From Geminisphaera colitermitum TAV2 (lineage in GTDB: Bacteria > Verrucomicrobiota > Verrucomicrobiia > Opitutales > Opitutaceae), in NCBI RefSeq assembly GCF_000171235.2, contig NZ_ABEA03000004.1, positions 1 through 64,000 on the forward strand: a DNA stretch of 64,000 nucleotides, given 5' to 3'. The translations under genes were made by a program, and so were the position numbers. The notes under the pieces were generated by a model that worked only from the letters and a program-made list of their open reading frames with translations, was not told the DNA's origin and did no database searches. This document shows positions 18,211 to 27,238 of this stretch, one piece after another; position 1 is the stretch's first letter, and every line of letters starts with the position of its first letter.

Positions 18211-18285
18211 GCCGGCGTAGCTCAATGGTAGAGCACCTGTTTTGTAAACAGGCGGTTGCGGGTTCGAATCCCATCGCCGGCTCCA
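18211..18285 (+). tRNA. tRNA-Thr (TGT)
   Basis: Acceptor GCCGGCG/CGCCGGC, anticodon stem CCTGT/ACAGG around loop TTTGTAA (anticodon TGT), T-arm GGTTCGAATCC, discriminator T and encoded CCA at 18283-18285. Confidence 0.96.
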
Positions 18286-18358
18286 TTTTTTCTCCAAACC
18301 AAAACCAAGGTGCTCACGCTCCTCCCCCTCCGCCCTGTTCCCCTTTTTCGGTTTTCAC

Positions 18359-18432
18359 TGCCCGATGGTGTAATGGTAGCACAGCAGATTCTGACTCTGC
18401 TTGTTAAGGTTCGAGTCCTTATCGGGCAGCCA
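18359..18432 (+). tRNA. tRNA-Gln (CTG)
   Basis: Acceptor TGCCCGA/TCGGGCA, anticodon stem GCAGA/TCTGC around loop TTCTGAC (anticodon CTG), T-arm GGTTCGAGTCC, discriminator G and encoded CCA at 18430-18432. Confidence 0.96.
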
Positions 18433-18449
18433 CTCTTCAACAAAATACG

Positions 18450-18495
18450 AACTTCCGCCGGGGGTACTTTACACTTTGCGGAAGTTTTTGTTTTT
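18450..18495 (+). terminator. rho-independent terminator after the tRNA cluster
   Basis: AACTTCCGC and GCGGAAGTT form a 9-bp stem closed by a 19-base loop and followed by TTTGTTTTT. It ends the three-tRNA transcript. Confidence 0.75.
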
Positions 18496-18511
18496 AAGCG
18501 AGAAACAGAAG

Positions 18512-18622
18512 TCAGGGTGTAAAGCACCCTGAGGCGAGGTTCGTATCTGGCTTCTTGAATGACCGGTCTTTGGGTGTAAAGCAGCGTTTTATTCATGGAG
18601 TGCTTTACACTCGGGACCGGTT
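18512..18622. repeat. palindrome cluster with GTGTAAAG motif
   Basis: TCAGGGTG-taaag-CACCCTGA is a perfect 8-bp hairpin (18512-18532). Next, 18563-18584 and 18601-18622 are inverted arms (ACCGGTC..TGTAAAGCA and TGCTTTACA..GACCGGT). The octamer GTGTAAAG or its complement occurs four times between 18467 and 18610. Function unknown; it lies between the tRNAs and an IS. Confidence 0.6.
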
Positions 18623-18628
18623 TCGAAC

Positions 18629-19493
18629 TTATGTCTCACTGCTTTTTTTGACGCGCTTATTGAGACTGTGCCCGCCAGTCATTGTCGAATGGACGGTTTC
18701 GTTTCCGGCCTCCCTAGAGTGTGTCGTCATGAGATAGCAGCCCAGAGGAGGGCGCAGCGGAACTGAACGGCGGCAAGGAAATGAGGAGGCGCGCTTGGCG
18801 TAACGGGTGGCGATGCCACGCCACTGCTTGAGTCGCAGGAAAGCGTTCTCGACGAGGTGTCGCAATTTGTAGAGGTAAGTGTCGTATTGGCGGGGTTGCT
18901 TGCGATTGCTCTTTGGGGGGATCACGACCTGCATGCCAGCAGCCTGAGCGGCTTCGGCAATCGCATTGGTATCGTAGCCCTTGTCTGCGAGCAGGCATTG
19001 GGCCGGCAGGCCCTCGATCAGTGTTCCAGCCTGAGTACAATCCGCCACGGAACCTGCCGTAACAATGATTCGGACCGGCATACCATGCGCATCCACGGCC
19101 AGATGTATCTTGGTGTTTGGCCCCCTTTTGTCAGACCGATCGCCTCGTTCCCTCCCGCCGCTCCAGCCGCATGGGCATGTGCCTTGACGTGACTGGCATC
19201 TATCATCAGCCACTCAAAGTCGGGCTCTTGGATAAGCTCGTTGAGCAATCCTTCCCACTGCCCCTTGTCCCTCCATCGGCAGAACCGCCGGTGCGTGTTC
19301 TTCCAGTCCCCGTAGTCCTCCGGTAAAAATCCCTCCACGGCGCCCCTGTCCGCAATACCCAGAGCACCGCGTTAAGGAATCGCCTGTTATCCTCCGCCAC
19401 TCCTCCCCAACTCCCCGCTCTGCCCGGCAGCAGCGGCTCCAGCAATTCCCAGACTCGATCCGATATGTCATGCCGATGGTGTTCCTGCTTCAT
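18629..19493 (-). pseudogene. IS5-family transposase, frameshifted
   Basis: DDE transposase related to the two intact copies in this window. OrfA begins at 19493 ([37 protein letters not shown]) but a two-base insertion near 19330 (GATTTTTACCGG where the intact copies read GATCTTCCAG) breaks the frame before [22 protein letters not shown]. The domain with [13 protein letters not shown] is followed by the same A-AAA-GGG slippery site (19123-19129) seen in the other copies and then the second part ([35 protein letters not shown]). The last codons run past the element's end. Inactive copy. Confidence 0.85.
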
Positions 19494-19552
19494 CGGCCAT
19501 GCTGTGCTCTCCTATCGCTTCCTTGTCAATCCAATCTCGTGACGACACAATC
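18717..19552 (-). mobile_element. degenerate IS5-type element, copy 1 (836 bp)
   Basis: Bounded by imperfect inverted repeats GAGTGTGTCGTCATGAGAT (left) and GATTGTGTCGTCACGAGAT (right, read inward). No clear target duplication remains (TA on the left, TG on the right). It carries the frameshifted transposase and sits immediately upstream of fecR, where a sigma-factor gene would normally be expected. Confidence 0.8.
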
Positions 19553-19601
19553 TGGCAGATTTTACAGAAATTTCCTGTCTCTATTATTAAAGGCCCATCA
19601 C

Positions 19602-20882
19602 ATGAACCTCGAAAACCAAGGTGACGAAAAGCTGGCATTTGAATGCCTGGCGACCCGCTACCTCAATGGTGAATCCACCAGCGCAGAACGCGAACAGTTT
19701 GTCGCACTGCTCGACGACCCCAGGTGGAAAGACCTCTTTGAAGACATGCAACTCGCATGGGATCTCACCCGTGTTGCCGAAGCTCCGGAGTTTGATGTGG
19801 CGGCTGCGTCAAAACGATTGGCTGCAAGAATCGCAGCAGGGGAAACACCCGGTCTTCGGAGAACCGGAGAAATCGAATCAACGGCTGGAGCCGGGGAGAC
19901 CGTGGAAGAGGATGAAATGGAAGCTGTGGCAAAGACGGAAATGGTCGAGGGGGCAGCGGCCGGGGCGGAACGATCCAGGGAGCCCGTTTTTGTGGAGGCC
20001 AGGGCGGAATGCGACAGAGCCTGGTGGCTCTCACGGCATGGCATCCCCGTTTTGCTGGCTGCTTCACTGGTTGTCGTTGCCGGAGCTCTTTTCGTTATCC
20101 TCCGGTCGGGACTTTTTTCGGAGAAGCCGGCGGTAGTTGCGGCGACGAAGTCCGGGCATTCCCTGCCTACGGACGGAACCAACGAGGCGACATGGGAGAA
20201 ACGCACGACCAACGCCCGCGAGCGTTCGCTGCTGACCTTGCCGGACGGAACCCGGGTTACACTCAACTCGGGCAGTTCACTTGTCTATCCGCCAGCCTTC
20301 GGTCCCTACACCCGCATCGTGCGCCTGACCGGCGAGGCTTATTTTGATGTGAGTCCCGACGCCGCCAAACCCTTCATCGTCGAGACATCCACGCTGCGTA
20401 TCACGGTTTTGGGTACGCGGTTCAACGTCCGTGCCTTTGCCGACGGCAGCAAACCGGAGGTTTCCATCGTCCACGGAAAAGTGCAGGTGACCGGAGTGAC
20501 CGCGGCGGGTGAAACCACCCCGGTCGTCCTCACTCCTGGCCAGCAATATTCCTTCGTTCCGGAAACCGGAACCGGTGAGGTGCAGGCGGTGCGCCCCGAG
20601 ACGGTGACACGCTGGATGCAAGACGACGTGCTTTTTTTCGACCGCGAACCGATCGCCTCCGCCGTCCGCAAACTGGAAGCTCGCTTCGGCGTGACCGTCG
20701 AATTGAGCGATCCGAAGCTGGGCAACGAAACCCTCACCGGCCGCTTCGAGAAGGAAACGCTGGAAGAAATCCTCGTGCTGCTCCACCGAACCGGCGAAAT
20801 CGACTACCGGCTCGTGCGCGCCAACGGACGCATCGAACGCGTCGTGCTGTCGCCCGGTCACAACAAAGTGGTGGCGCACTGA
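19602..20882 (+). CDS. FecR-family anti-sigma factor
   Basis: Transmembrane anti-sigma factor that relays a periplasmic signal to an ECF sigma factor. The start at 19602 gives 426 residues: a cytoplasmic N-terminal domain (LATRYLNGESTSAEREQFVALLDD), an Ala/Glu-rich linker, one transmembrane span at about 147-167 (GIPVLLAASLVVVAGALFVIL), the FecR domain (LPDGTRVTLNSGSSLVYP, YFDVSPDAAKPFIV, VLGTRFNVRAF) and a C-terminal STN-like DUF4974 domain (DREPIASAVRKLEARFGVTV). FecR genes normally follow a FecI-like sigma gene; here the upstream space is occupied by IS copy 1 and no sigma gene or TonB receptor is adjacent, so the regulator appears orphaned. Confidence 0.88.
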   Translation: MNLENQGDEKLAFECLATRYLNGESTSAEREQFVALLDDPRWKDLFEDMQLAWDLTRVAEAPEFDVAAASKRLAARIAAGETPGLRRTGEIESTAGAGETVEEDEMEAVAKTEMVEGAAAGAERSREPVFVEARAECDRAWWLSRHGIPVLLAASLVVVAGALFVILRSGLFSEKPAVVAATKSGHSLPTDGTNEATWEKRTTNARERSLLTLPDGTRVTLNSGSSLVYPPAFGPYTRIVRLTGEAYFDVSPDAAKPFIVETSTLRITVLGTRFNVRAFADGSKPEVSIVHGKVQVTGVTAAGETTPVVLTPGQQYSFVPETGTGEVQAVRPETVTRWMQDDVLFFDREPIASAVRKLEARFGVTVELSDPKLGNETLTGRFEKETLEEILVLLHRTGEIDYRLVRANGRIERVVLSPGHNKVVAH

Positions 20883-20938
20883 GTCTGCCGGATAATCGGT
20901 AATCCGTGTCTTGCCTGGAGTCCCGGACACTTTGGGCG

Positions 20939-20980
20939 CAAAAAACGGGGAGAGGGAAAACATGAGAAATCCTCTCCCCG
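20939..20980 (-). terminator. terminator for the 21010 gene
   Basis: CGGGGAGAGG and CCTCTCCCCG form a perfect 10-bp stem with a 15-base loop. On the minus strand it is followed by TTTTTTGCG, and it sits 30 bases past the stop of the minus-strand gene. It may also stop fecR transcription. Confidence 0.75.
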
Positions 20981-21009
20981 CGGCTGCATTCCGCCACTGC
21001 AACCATCCG

Positions 21010-21507
21010 TCAGCGGCGTTTTTTCGCCCGCGCGGCGCGAGTCGCCGCCCTAGCCTTGATCGACTGCTCGCGGACGGCGTCGCTTTTCTCCTTGGTAAAT
21101 TTTGCCAGCGGCTTGAACAGGGTCTCCACCGGCGGAAGCGAGCGGATGAGTGCGCGCAGGATGTAGCTGCGGCTCATTTTGATCCGTTTCATGTCGAGTT
21201 CATCCATGACATCGTCAAGCTTACGGCTGTCGTCGCCGGGGATGATCACGCTGAACCGGGCATCGACCATCTCGCTTTCGCGCGGCCCGCCTTTGGCCTC
21301 GTCGGCTTTGAACTGGATGATGGAGCGCGCCAGCAGTTCCGACTCCGAGGTGATGTGGAGGATGCCGCGCACCGCTTTGGCGGTGTCGATGCGCAGTCCG
21401 AGCCCGCGCAACTCGCGCCGCAGTTCGCGGAGCGCATCGAGGTCTTCCGTGTAAAGGGAAAACGTGGTCCTGACCGGAGGAATTTCGTCTGTGAGGTTTG
21501 GTTTCAT
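21010..21507 (-). CDS. hypothetical protein, possible DNA-binding
   Basis: A 165-residue, basic, soluble protein. N-terminal half: TFSLYTEDLDALRELRRELRGLGLRI, helix-rich; middle: FSVIIPGDDSRKLDDVMDELDMKRIKMSRSYILRALIRSLPP, which resembles a ribbon-helix-helix style segment (strand, helix, 'SRSYILRALI' helix); the tail is Arg/Lys/Ala-rich (KARAATRAARAKKRR), as in nucleic-acid-binding proteins. No named family is recognised. It has its own terminator and is convergent with fecR. Confidence 0.6.
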   Translation of the reverse strand: MKPNLTDEIPPVRTTFSLYTEDLDALRELRRELRGLGLRIDTAKAVRGILHITSESELLARSIIQFKADEAKGGPRESEMVDARFSVIIPGDDSRKLDDVMDELDMKRIKMSRSYILRALIRSLPPVETLFKPLAKFTKEKSDAVREQSIKARAATRAARAKKRR

Positions 21508-22003
21508 GTCTTCGAATGGTATTTACATACGATCTTACGGCAAGACTAAAATAAAAACTTAACCGGCTATCAGCGAACCAGCGGCTATTCATCGGCAATC
21601 TACCCGCAAACGAGCGATCGCCAGGCGGTCAACGAACGGTTGCCAGACCGTGATAACCGCTCGCGCTGTGGTTCGAATAACCGGAGTGGAGCCGGATGCA
21701 CTGGCGGGTGGCTTGCGAGATGCCACGCTCGCCGCGCAAGGCACGGGGGACGGTCATTTTGCTGACCTTCGGCGGCGCGGACGAGATCGATGGTGGTGAC
21801 GCGCCGGTCGGCGGACCCGGAAGTAGAGGCGGGGTCAGGAGCGGGGTTGTCGAAGGCGCTCATCGGAGGGCGGTGGCGGGGATGAGAGGGGCGATTACAA
21901 CAGGGGGGACGTGATGCGCGAGGTGCGGATGGAAAAATCCCGGAGTGGTATGCGTGAGGATAAACGTTAGTTCTGGCTGGAATACGCGCTGAAATTCCGA
22001 CTC

Positions 22004-23218
22004 TTACTCCAGCCATTCCCAAACGGGGATGACTTCGACAGTGCGTTGTCCCGGTGTGCGAAGCGTTTCTTTTTGGTCCGTGGTCAAAATGAGGAGGCGG
22101 CGCGGGGTGACGCCTTTGGTTGGCAAACAGGCGGCCGCATCAAGACCACGCAACTCGCGGCCCATGTTCTCCGGAGTGAGCACGGAGCACACTTGGATGG
22201 CTGCGTCCGGCACGATGAAGTCGCATTCCCAAGCGTCCTTTTCGCCAGCGTAACAAAAATTTTCCGCACCACCGTCTCGTGAGCGAAGTGCGAGATAAAC
22301 GAGGTTTTCCAGACGGCGTCCGGTGTCCGGCGCGGATTGCGGCGCATTGGCACGGCGCAGACCGTTGTCGATGGCGTAGTATTTGGCGGGAGCCACGACG
22401 CGTTTTTTAAACGAGGTGCTGAATTTTGGAAGGGGAAGGATGAGGTAGGCGTCTTGCAGTGCCTCAAGGTAGCGCGAGGTTTGTGACACGGAGGGGATGG
22501 CGAGTGACTTGGTGAGCGTCTGCATCGAAAAAGGCTGACCGGTGTTGGCCAGAAGGAAGAGACAGAGGTTCATGAGATGACGCGTCTCGCGTAGCCCCTG
22601 GCGTGCGGCGATGTCGCGCTGGATGATGTCGCGGAGCAATTCGCGTAGGGTCTGCGCATTGTGGTCGCACAACCAGGACGGAAAACCTCCGTCATCCAGA
22701 TAGGCCTGCAACGAAGCCGCCCCGAGCATCTGCCCCGTGAATGCGAGATACTCCGCATAATCGAAGGGAAAGACTTCCATCGAAAGATGGCGTCCCGTGA
22801 GCTTGGAACCGACGTCGGAAGCAAGAAGCGAGGCGTTTGATCCGGTGACGCAAACGTGCCAGCCACGATCCAGCAGGGCGCGCACTAGGCGTTCCCATCC
22901 GGGCACTTCTTGGACTTCGTCAAGATACACCGTGGAGGTGCTGGTTTTAGTCTCGTCCATGGCGGCGAGCAGTGAGGGAAAATCCTCCGGCGTCATGCCG
23001 TAAAGCCGGGTGTCCTCGAAGTTGCAGTAGAGGGAACGCCCCCGTTGATCCATAAGTTGCCTCTGGATTGTACTCTTACCACTTCGTCTTACTCCCTTGA
23101 GAACAAGAGCCCTGTCCGAGAACGGAGGGATGTTAATCCGTCGCGTTACGAGTGGAGTAGGGATGCGAGGGAATTCGGCAGATGTCAGAACATCCAAAAG
23201 TGTATCTTTTAATATCAC
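22004..23218 (-). CDS. AAA_14/DUF4143 ATPase
   Basis: A 404-residue P-loop ATPase of the widespread AAA_14 plus DUF4143 architecture. Walker A is VLKGVRRSGKST at about residues 39-50, Walker B TVYLDEVQEVPGWE at about 95-108 and sensor 1 VCVTGSNASLL. The C-terminal DUF4143 part contains SVSQTSRYLEALQDAYLILPLPKFS and YYAIDNGLRRA followed by a region resembling a nuclease core (EKDAWECDFIV). Roles are poorly known; the group is frequent in mobile and defence-rich DNA and behaves as stand-alone genes. The 21508-22003 gap beside it holds only weak, low-complexity frames. Confidence 0.85.
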   Translation of the reverse strand: MILKDTLLDVLTSAEFPRIPTPLVTRRINIPPFSDRALVLKGVRRSGKSTIQRQLMDQRGRSLYCNFEDTRLYGMTPEDFPSLLAAMDETKTSTSTVYLDEVQEVPGWERLVRALLDRGWHVCVTGSNASLLASDVGSKLTGRHLSMEVFPFDYAEYLAFTGQMLGAASLQAYLDDGGFPSWLCDHNAQTLRELLRDIIQRDIAARQGLRETRHLMNLCLFLLANTGQPFSMQTLTKSLAIPSVSQTSRYLEALQDAYLILPLPKFSTSFKKRVVAPAKYYAIDNGLRRANAPQSAPDTGRRLENLVYLALRSRDGGAENFCYAGEKDAWECDFIVPDAAIQVCSVLTPENMGRELRGLDAAACLPTKGVTPRRLLILTTDQKETLRTPGQRTVEVIPVWEWLE

Positions 23219-23475
23219 AAAACTAGATTGTGATAAGATCCAGGAATGTCAATCTGCGGAAAACAGATATTTGTAGCCTGTCTACGCAATCATCTCATAT
23301 GATAAGAGCGTTTCACTATAGTGATTTTTCCTTCCCGAATGGTCGGATGCCGGGCGACCGTCAGCAGTGTATGAGGGGAATTTTGTGGACGCCCGGATTG
23401 GCTCTAGCGGGCAGCATGGCTGTTGAGAGTCTTTCACATAGCTTGGCCAGTCGCATTTTGCTCGCAGATGATTTT

Positions 23476-23584
23476 TTTTCTCACCCCGGCGGGCTTCAAG
23501 GTAGATTTTGACCGCATCGTCCAGCAGGATATGCGAGCGCGGTTGTTTGAAGTGGGTCAGCCCGTAGTCGGAAATGACATGGCT
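23476..23584 (-). pseudogene. fragment resembling a phosphodiesterase/alkaline-phosphatase C-terminus
   Basis: Frame between a stop and diverging sequence encodes SHVISDYGLTHF and HILLDDAVKIYLEARRG. The SDYGLT element resembles the metal-binding Asp-His/Asp-Tyr loop of type I phosphodiesterase/nucleotide pyrophosphatase proteins. No start, no N-terminal domain: an orphan scrap in the 391-base gap between chrA and the ATPase. Assignment is tentative. Confidence 0.3.
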
Positions 23585-23609
23585 CCGTTAACCGGAGGGA
23601 GCGGAGACA

Positions 23610-24815
23610 CTACAAAAAAAACTGTGCGGCTGCGGCCATCAACAGCACCACACACCAAGGCGCGACACGCCAGATTTCGAGCAACGCAAACGCACCAAGA
23701 ACCGCCATAACATCGAGGGCTCCCGTTACGCCCTCCTTCCAGACCGGGTCCCAAAGAGCAGCGAGCAACACACCGACAACCGCGGCATTGGCTCCGGCCA
23801 GCGCGGCCCGGGCGTACGCTTTTTTTCGCAGCAGATGCCAGAATGGCAAAACACCGCCTACCAGCAGCCACGCAGGAAGAAAAATTCCGAGCAGGCACCA
23901 CAGTCCGCCGGTCCACGCCTGCGGTCCGCCGTGAATAACCGTCCCCAGATATGCCGCGAACGTGAAGAGAGGGCCGGGCATAGCCTGGGCCGCGCCATAA
24001 CCGGCGACGAACGCGCCATTGTCGATCCAGCCAACAGGCACGACCTCGGCGCGCAGCAGCGGCAGCACCACATGGCCGCCGCCAAAAACGAGAGAGCCTG
24101 CCCGATAAAAACTGTCGAAGACCATCAGGCTTTTCTGGCCGCCGACCATTGCCACAACCGGCAGGGCCACGAGCAATACGGCAAACACGACCAGAGCCCC
24201 CAACGCCCATAAATGACCTCGCACAAATGCTCTGGTTGTCGTCGTTCCCTTTTCGTTGGCGACCCCATTACCGCGATACAGACACCAGCCGGCAATGGCA
24301 CCCATCATAATCGCGCCGATCTGCCCCAACGCGCCGGGTATTGCCAAAACCGTTGCCGCCGCCAGCAGCGCAAGGGTGAGGCGCGCCCGATCAGGGCACA
24401 GTTTTTTCCCCATTCCCCAAACCGCCTGCGCAACGACGGCGACCGCCGCCAGTTTCAGCCCGTGCAACCAGCCCGCGTTCTGGAAGTCTCCCGCGACAGT
24501 CACGCCGTACCCGAACAAAATCATCAACACGGCAGACGGCAGCGTAAAACAGACCGACGCCAGAATCGCACCTGCCAGACCCGCCCGCTGCATCCCGAGT
24601 GCGAATACAACCTGACTGCTCGCGGGGCCGGGCAAAAACTGGCAGAGCGCGACCAGGTCGGCATAGGCTTCGTCATCCAGCCAGTGTCTCCGCGCGACAA
24701 ATTCGTCCCGGAGATAACCAAGGTGGGCCACCGGCCCGCCGAAAGAGATGCAGCCGAGCTTGAAGAATGCTCCGGTGATTTCGGCCAGATTTTTGAGCGG
24801 CGGCATACAAGGCAT
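23610..24815 (-). CDS. chrA: chromate transporter ChrA
   Basis: Inner-membrane CHR-family transporter that exports chromate. The 401-residue protein contains both homologous halves: N-terminal FKLGCISFGGPVAHLGYLRDEFVARRHWLDD and CQFLPGPASSQVVFALGMQ (the PGP loop), and a second half with SFYRAGSLVFGGGHVVLPLL and FVAGYGAAQAMPGPLFTFAAYLG. About ten hydrophobic segments are visible. An internal Met (MPPLKNLAEITGAFFKLG, 24806) is an equally plausible start. It is the last gene of the arsR-acr3-arsC-chrA run on the minus strand. Confidence 0.92.
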   Translation of the reverse strand: MPCMPPLKNLAEITGAFFKLGCISFGGPVAHLGYLRDEFVARRHWLDDEAYADLVALCQFLPGPASSQVVFALGMQRAGLAGAILASVCFTLPSAVLMILFGYGVTVAGDFQNAGWLHGLKLAAVAVVAQAVWGMGKKLCPDRARLTLALLAAATVLAIPGALGQIGAIMMGAIAGWCLYRGNGVANEKGTTTTRAFVRGHLWALGALVVFAVLLVALPVVAMVGGQKSLMVFDSFYRAGSLVFGGGHVVLPLLRAEVVPVGWIDNGAFVAGYGAAQAMPGPLFTFAAYLGTVIHGGPQAWTGGLWCLLGIFLPAWLLVGGVLPFWHLLRKKAYARAALAGANAAVVGVLLAALWDPVWKEGVTGALDVMAVLGAFALLEIWRVAPWCVVLLMAAAAQFFL

Positions 24816-24846
24816 ACAAACGCGGATGGATTGATTGGGTCGCCCT

Positions 24847-25284
24847 TCACCCCGCAGTCCGGCCCTCCCTCAACCCCGCGGCATAGGCGTTGAAAACAAG
24901 CCGAATCTGGTCTCGCACGCGCCTGAACTCCGCGAGGATTTCCTCATCACTGCCGATCGCCTGGGCAGGATCGGCAAAGCGCCAGTGGTGGCGGTTTACC
25001 TGACCGGGGAAAATCGGGCAGGCTTGGTCAGCCATGCCGCACACTGTGATGACCGTGGTGATCTTTTCTCCGAGGAATTCTCTCATGGACTTTGAGCGAT
25101 GCGAAGACAGGTCGATGCCCGCCTCCTGCATGACCTGGATGGCCAGCGGATGGATCTGCCCTGCCGGCTTTGAGCCTGCGCTGCGGCCCTCAACGAGGTC
25201 ACCGGCGGCGGCCCTCAAGAAGCCTTCCGCCATCTGGCTGCGGCACGAATTGCCTGTGCAGAGAACAAGGATGTTGGGTTTCAT
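24847..25284 (-). CDS. arsC: arsenate reductase, low-molecular-weight phosphatase type
   Basis: Reduces arsenate to arsenite for export. The 145-residue protein has the phosphatase-fold P-loop at its N-terminus ([19 protein letters not shown], nucleophilic Cys followed by the CxxxxxR loop), then [17 protein letters not shown] and [17 protein letters not shown], which hold the second and third redox Cys of the thioredoxin-coupled ArsC group. It lies 18 bases after the acr3 fragment and 31 bases before chrA on the same strand. Confidence 0.95.
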   Translation of the reverse strand: MKPNILVLCTGNSCRSQMAEGFLRAAAGDLVEGRSAGSKPAGQIHPLAIQVMQEAGIDLSSHRSKSMREFLGEKITTVITVCGMADQACPIFPGQVNRHHWRFADPAQAIGSDEEILAEFRRVRDQIRLVFNAYAAGLREGRTAG

Positions 25285-25302
25285 GACAAAAACGGGGAGT
25301 GA

Positions 25303-26272
25303 TCAGAATGTGTGCGAGGAGGACGTCCGGGATGAGGGATCAGGCGGAAACCGGCGTCGCAATCGCAACGCAACATGGACGAGCCCGATCAGGACCGGCA
25401 CTTCGATGAGCGGGCCGACCACGGCGGCGAAGGCCACTCCCGAGTCGAGCCCGAACACCGCAATGGCCACTGCGATCGCCAGTTCAAAATTGTTGCCCGC
25501 CGAGGTGAACGCCAGCGATGCGGAGCGCGGGTAGTCCGCGCCGAGCCGCTTCGCCATGAAGAAGCTCACGAGGAACATCACCGCAAAATAGATGACCAGC
25601 GGGATGGCGATGCGCACGACATCGAGCGGGAGTTGCACGATGGCATCTCCCTTAAAGGTGAACATCATCACGATGGTGAAAAGCAGCGCCGCCAGCGTAA
25701 TGGGAGAGATGCGGGGGATAAATTTCTTTTCATACCATTCCTCGCCCTTGAGCGGAACGAGTATCACGCGGCTCACTACACCGGCGGCGAACGGAATGCC
25801 CAGGTAAATCATCACACTCGTGAATACGTCGCCCATCGCAATCCTGACGATCTGCCCCTCCAGCCCGAACCAGGGCGGCAGCACGGTGATGAAAACCCAC
25901 GCAAAAAAACTGTAGAACAGAATCTGCGCGATGCTGTTGAGTGCCACCAGTCCGGCGGCGTATTCGCTGCTGCCTCTGGCGAGGTCGTTCCATACGAGCA
26001 CCATCGCGATGCACCGGGCGATGCCCACGAGGATGAGGCCAACCATGTAATCGGGATGGTCGCGCAGGAGAAACACCGCGAGCAGGAACATGAGCACGGG
26101 GCCAACCAGCCAGTTTTGCAGCAGCGAGAGCCCGAGAATACGGGTGTTGGCGAACACCTCGGGAAGGCGGGAATATTTCACCTTCGCCAGCGGCGGATAC
26201 ATCATGAGGATCAGTCCGGCCGCGATGGGCAGGTTGGTCGTGCCCACGGTCATGGGCGCGAAAAACGCCCTA
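25303..26272 (-). pseudogene. acr3: ACR3 arsenite exporter, C-terminal part, split by IS
   Basis: Encodes most of an ACR3-type arsenite permease ([63 protein letters not shown] with the conserved Cys, and [24 protein letters not shown]). The first 40 residues lie on the other side of IS copy 2 at 27104-27218. Joining the two flanks at the TA target restores ...[14 protein letters not shown]... in frame. A Met inside the IS end could start a shortened, N-terminally altered protein, but it would lack the first membrane segment, so arsenite export from this locus is probably lost. Confidence 0.92.
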
Positions 26273-27103
26273 GAGCGTGTAGTCACGAGATTGAAGCCCA
26301 GAGGATGGCACACCTGAATTGGACGGCAGCGAGGAAAGAGGAGGCTCGTTTTGCGTATCGGGTTGCGATGCCGCGCCATTGCTTGAGTCGTAGGAATGCA
26401 TTTTCTACCAGATGCCTGATCCGATAAAGATAAGGGTCATATTCGCGTTGTTCTATGCGATTGGTCTTTGGAGGAATCTGCGGGCAGATGCCTGCGGCCT
26501 GCGCCATTTCGATGATGGCGTTGGTGTCATATCCCTTGTCGGCGATCAGATGGTCTGCGGCAATGCCTTCAATCAACCTGCCAGCCTGTGTGCAATCAGC
26601 CGTGGAACCCGCTGTAACAATGACTCGCACCGGCATACCATGCGCATCCACGGCCAAATGTAGTTTGGTGTTTCGCCCCCTTTTGTCAGACCGATCGCCT
26701 CGTTTCCACCTCTGGCTCCCGCCGCATGCGGATGGATTTTGACATGACTGGCATCAATCATCAGCCACTCAAAATCGGGCTCGTTCATCAGTTCCGACAA
26801 CAGGCGCTCCCAATGCCCCTTGTCTCTCCAGCGACAAAAACGCCTGTGCGTGTTGCTCCACCCTCCGTAATCCTCTGGAAGATCCCTCCAAGGCGCACCA
26901 GTGCGTAAAATCCACAGAACCGCGTTGAGGAACTTGCGGTTGTCCTCCGCCACCCCTCCCCACGCTCCTTTCCTTCCAGGTAGCAGCGGCTCCAGAACGC
27001 TCCAAACTCGGTCCGAAATGTCGTGACGGTGTTGATCTTTCGCCATGCTGACATTCTCCATCACAAAAAAACTCAGTCAATCTTATCTCGTGACTACACG
27101 CTC
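26273..27103 (-). mobile_element. IS5-type (IS427 group) insertion sequence, copy 2, 831 bp
   Basis: Ends are inverted repeats GAGCGTGTAGTCACGAGAT, flanked by TA on both sides inside a CCTAGG target (duplication is 2-4 bp, ambiguous because the ends extend the palindrome). Nearly identical to copy 3 at 51970-52800, in the same orientation. It interrupts acr3. Confidence 0.93.
26283..27046 (-). CDS. IS5-family transposase made by -1 frameshift
   Basis: Two overlapping frames make one DDE transposase. OrfA starts at 27046 ([15 protein letters not shown]) and holds the DUF4096-like N-terminus ([34 protein letters not shown]) and the first catalytic Asp ([13 protein letters not shown]). At 26678-26684 the heptamer A-AAA-GGG in the OrfA frame allows a -1 shift into OrfB, which supplies the second Asp ([13 protein letters not shown]) and the Glu ([23 protein letters not shown]). 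Without a shift OrfA continues into unrelated sequence. The slippery site is kept in all three copies of this window. The copy looks intact. Confidence 0.88.
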
Positions 27104-27218
27104 TAGGATCGGCGATCAAAAAATGGCCGAGCGCAACGCCCAGCGCCATCGCAGCGAAAATCCAGACCGTCAGGTAACGGTCGAGGAAGGACATGTTTCT
27201 GGCAACGGAATCGGACAT
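27104..27218 (-). pseudogene. acr3: ACR3 arsenite exporter, N-terminal part
   Basis: First 38 residues (MSDSVARNMSFLDRYLTVWIFAAMALGVALGHF...) up to the IS insertion in codon 38-39. It lies 20 bases downstream of arsR, so the original operon order was arsR-acr3-arsC-chrA. Confidence 0.85.
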
Positions 27219-27238
27219 GAGATGAAACGGTGCTTGGC

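Noticed and set aside
21600-22022. 140-residue minus-strand frame between the unknown protein and the AAA_14 ATPase
   Set aside because: Pro/Arg/Ser-rich, no motif, overlaps the ATPase end; no support for translation.
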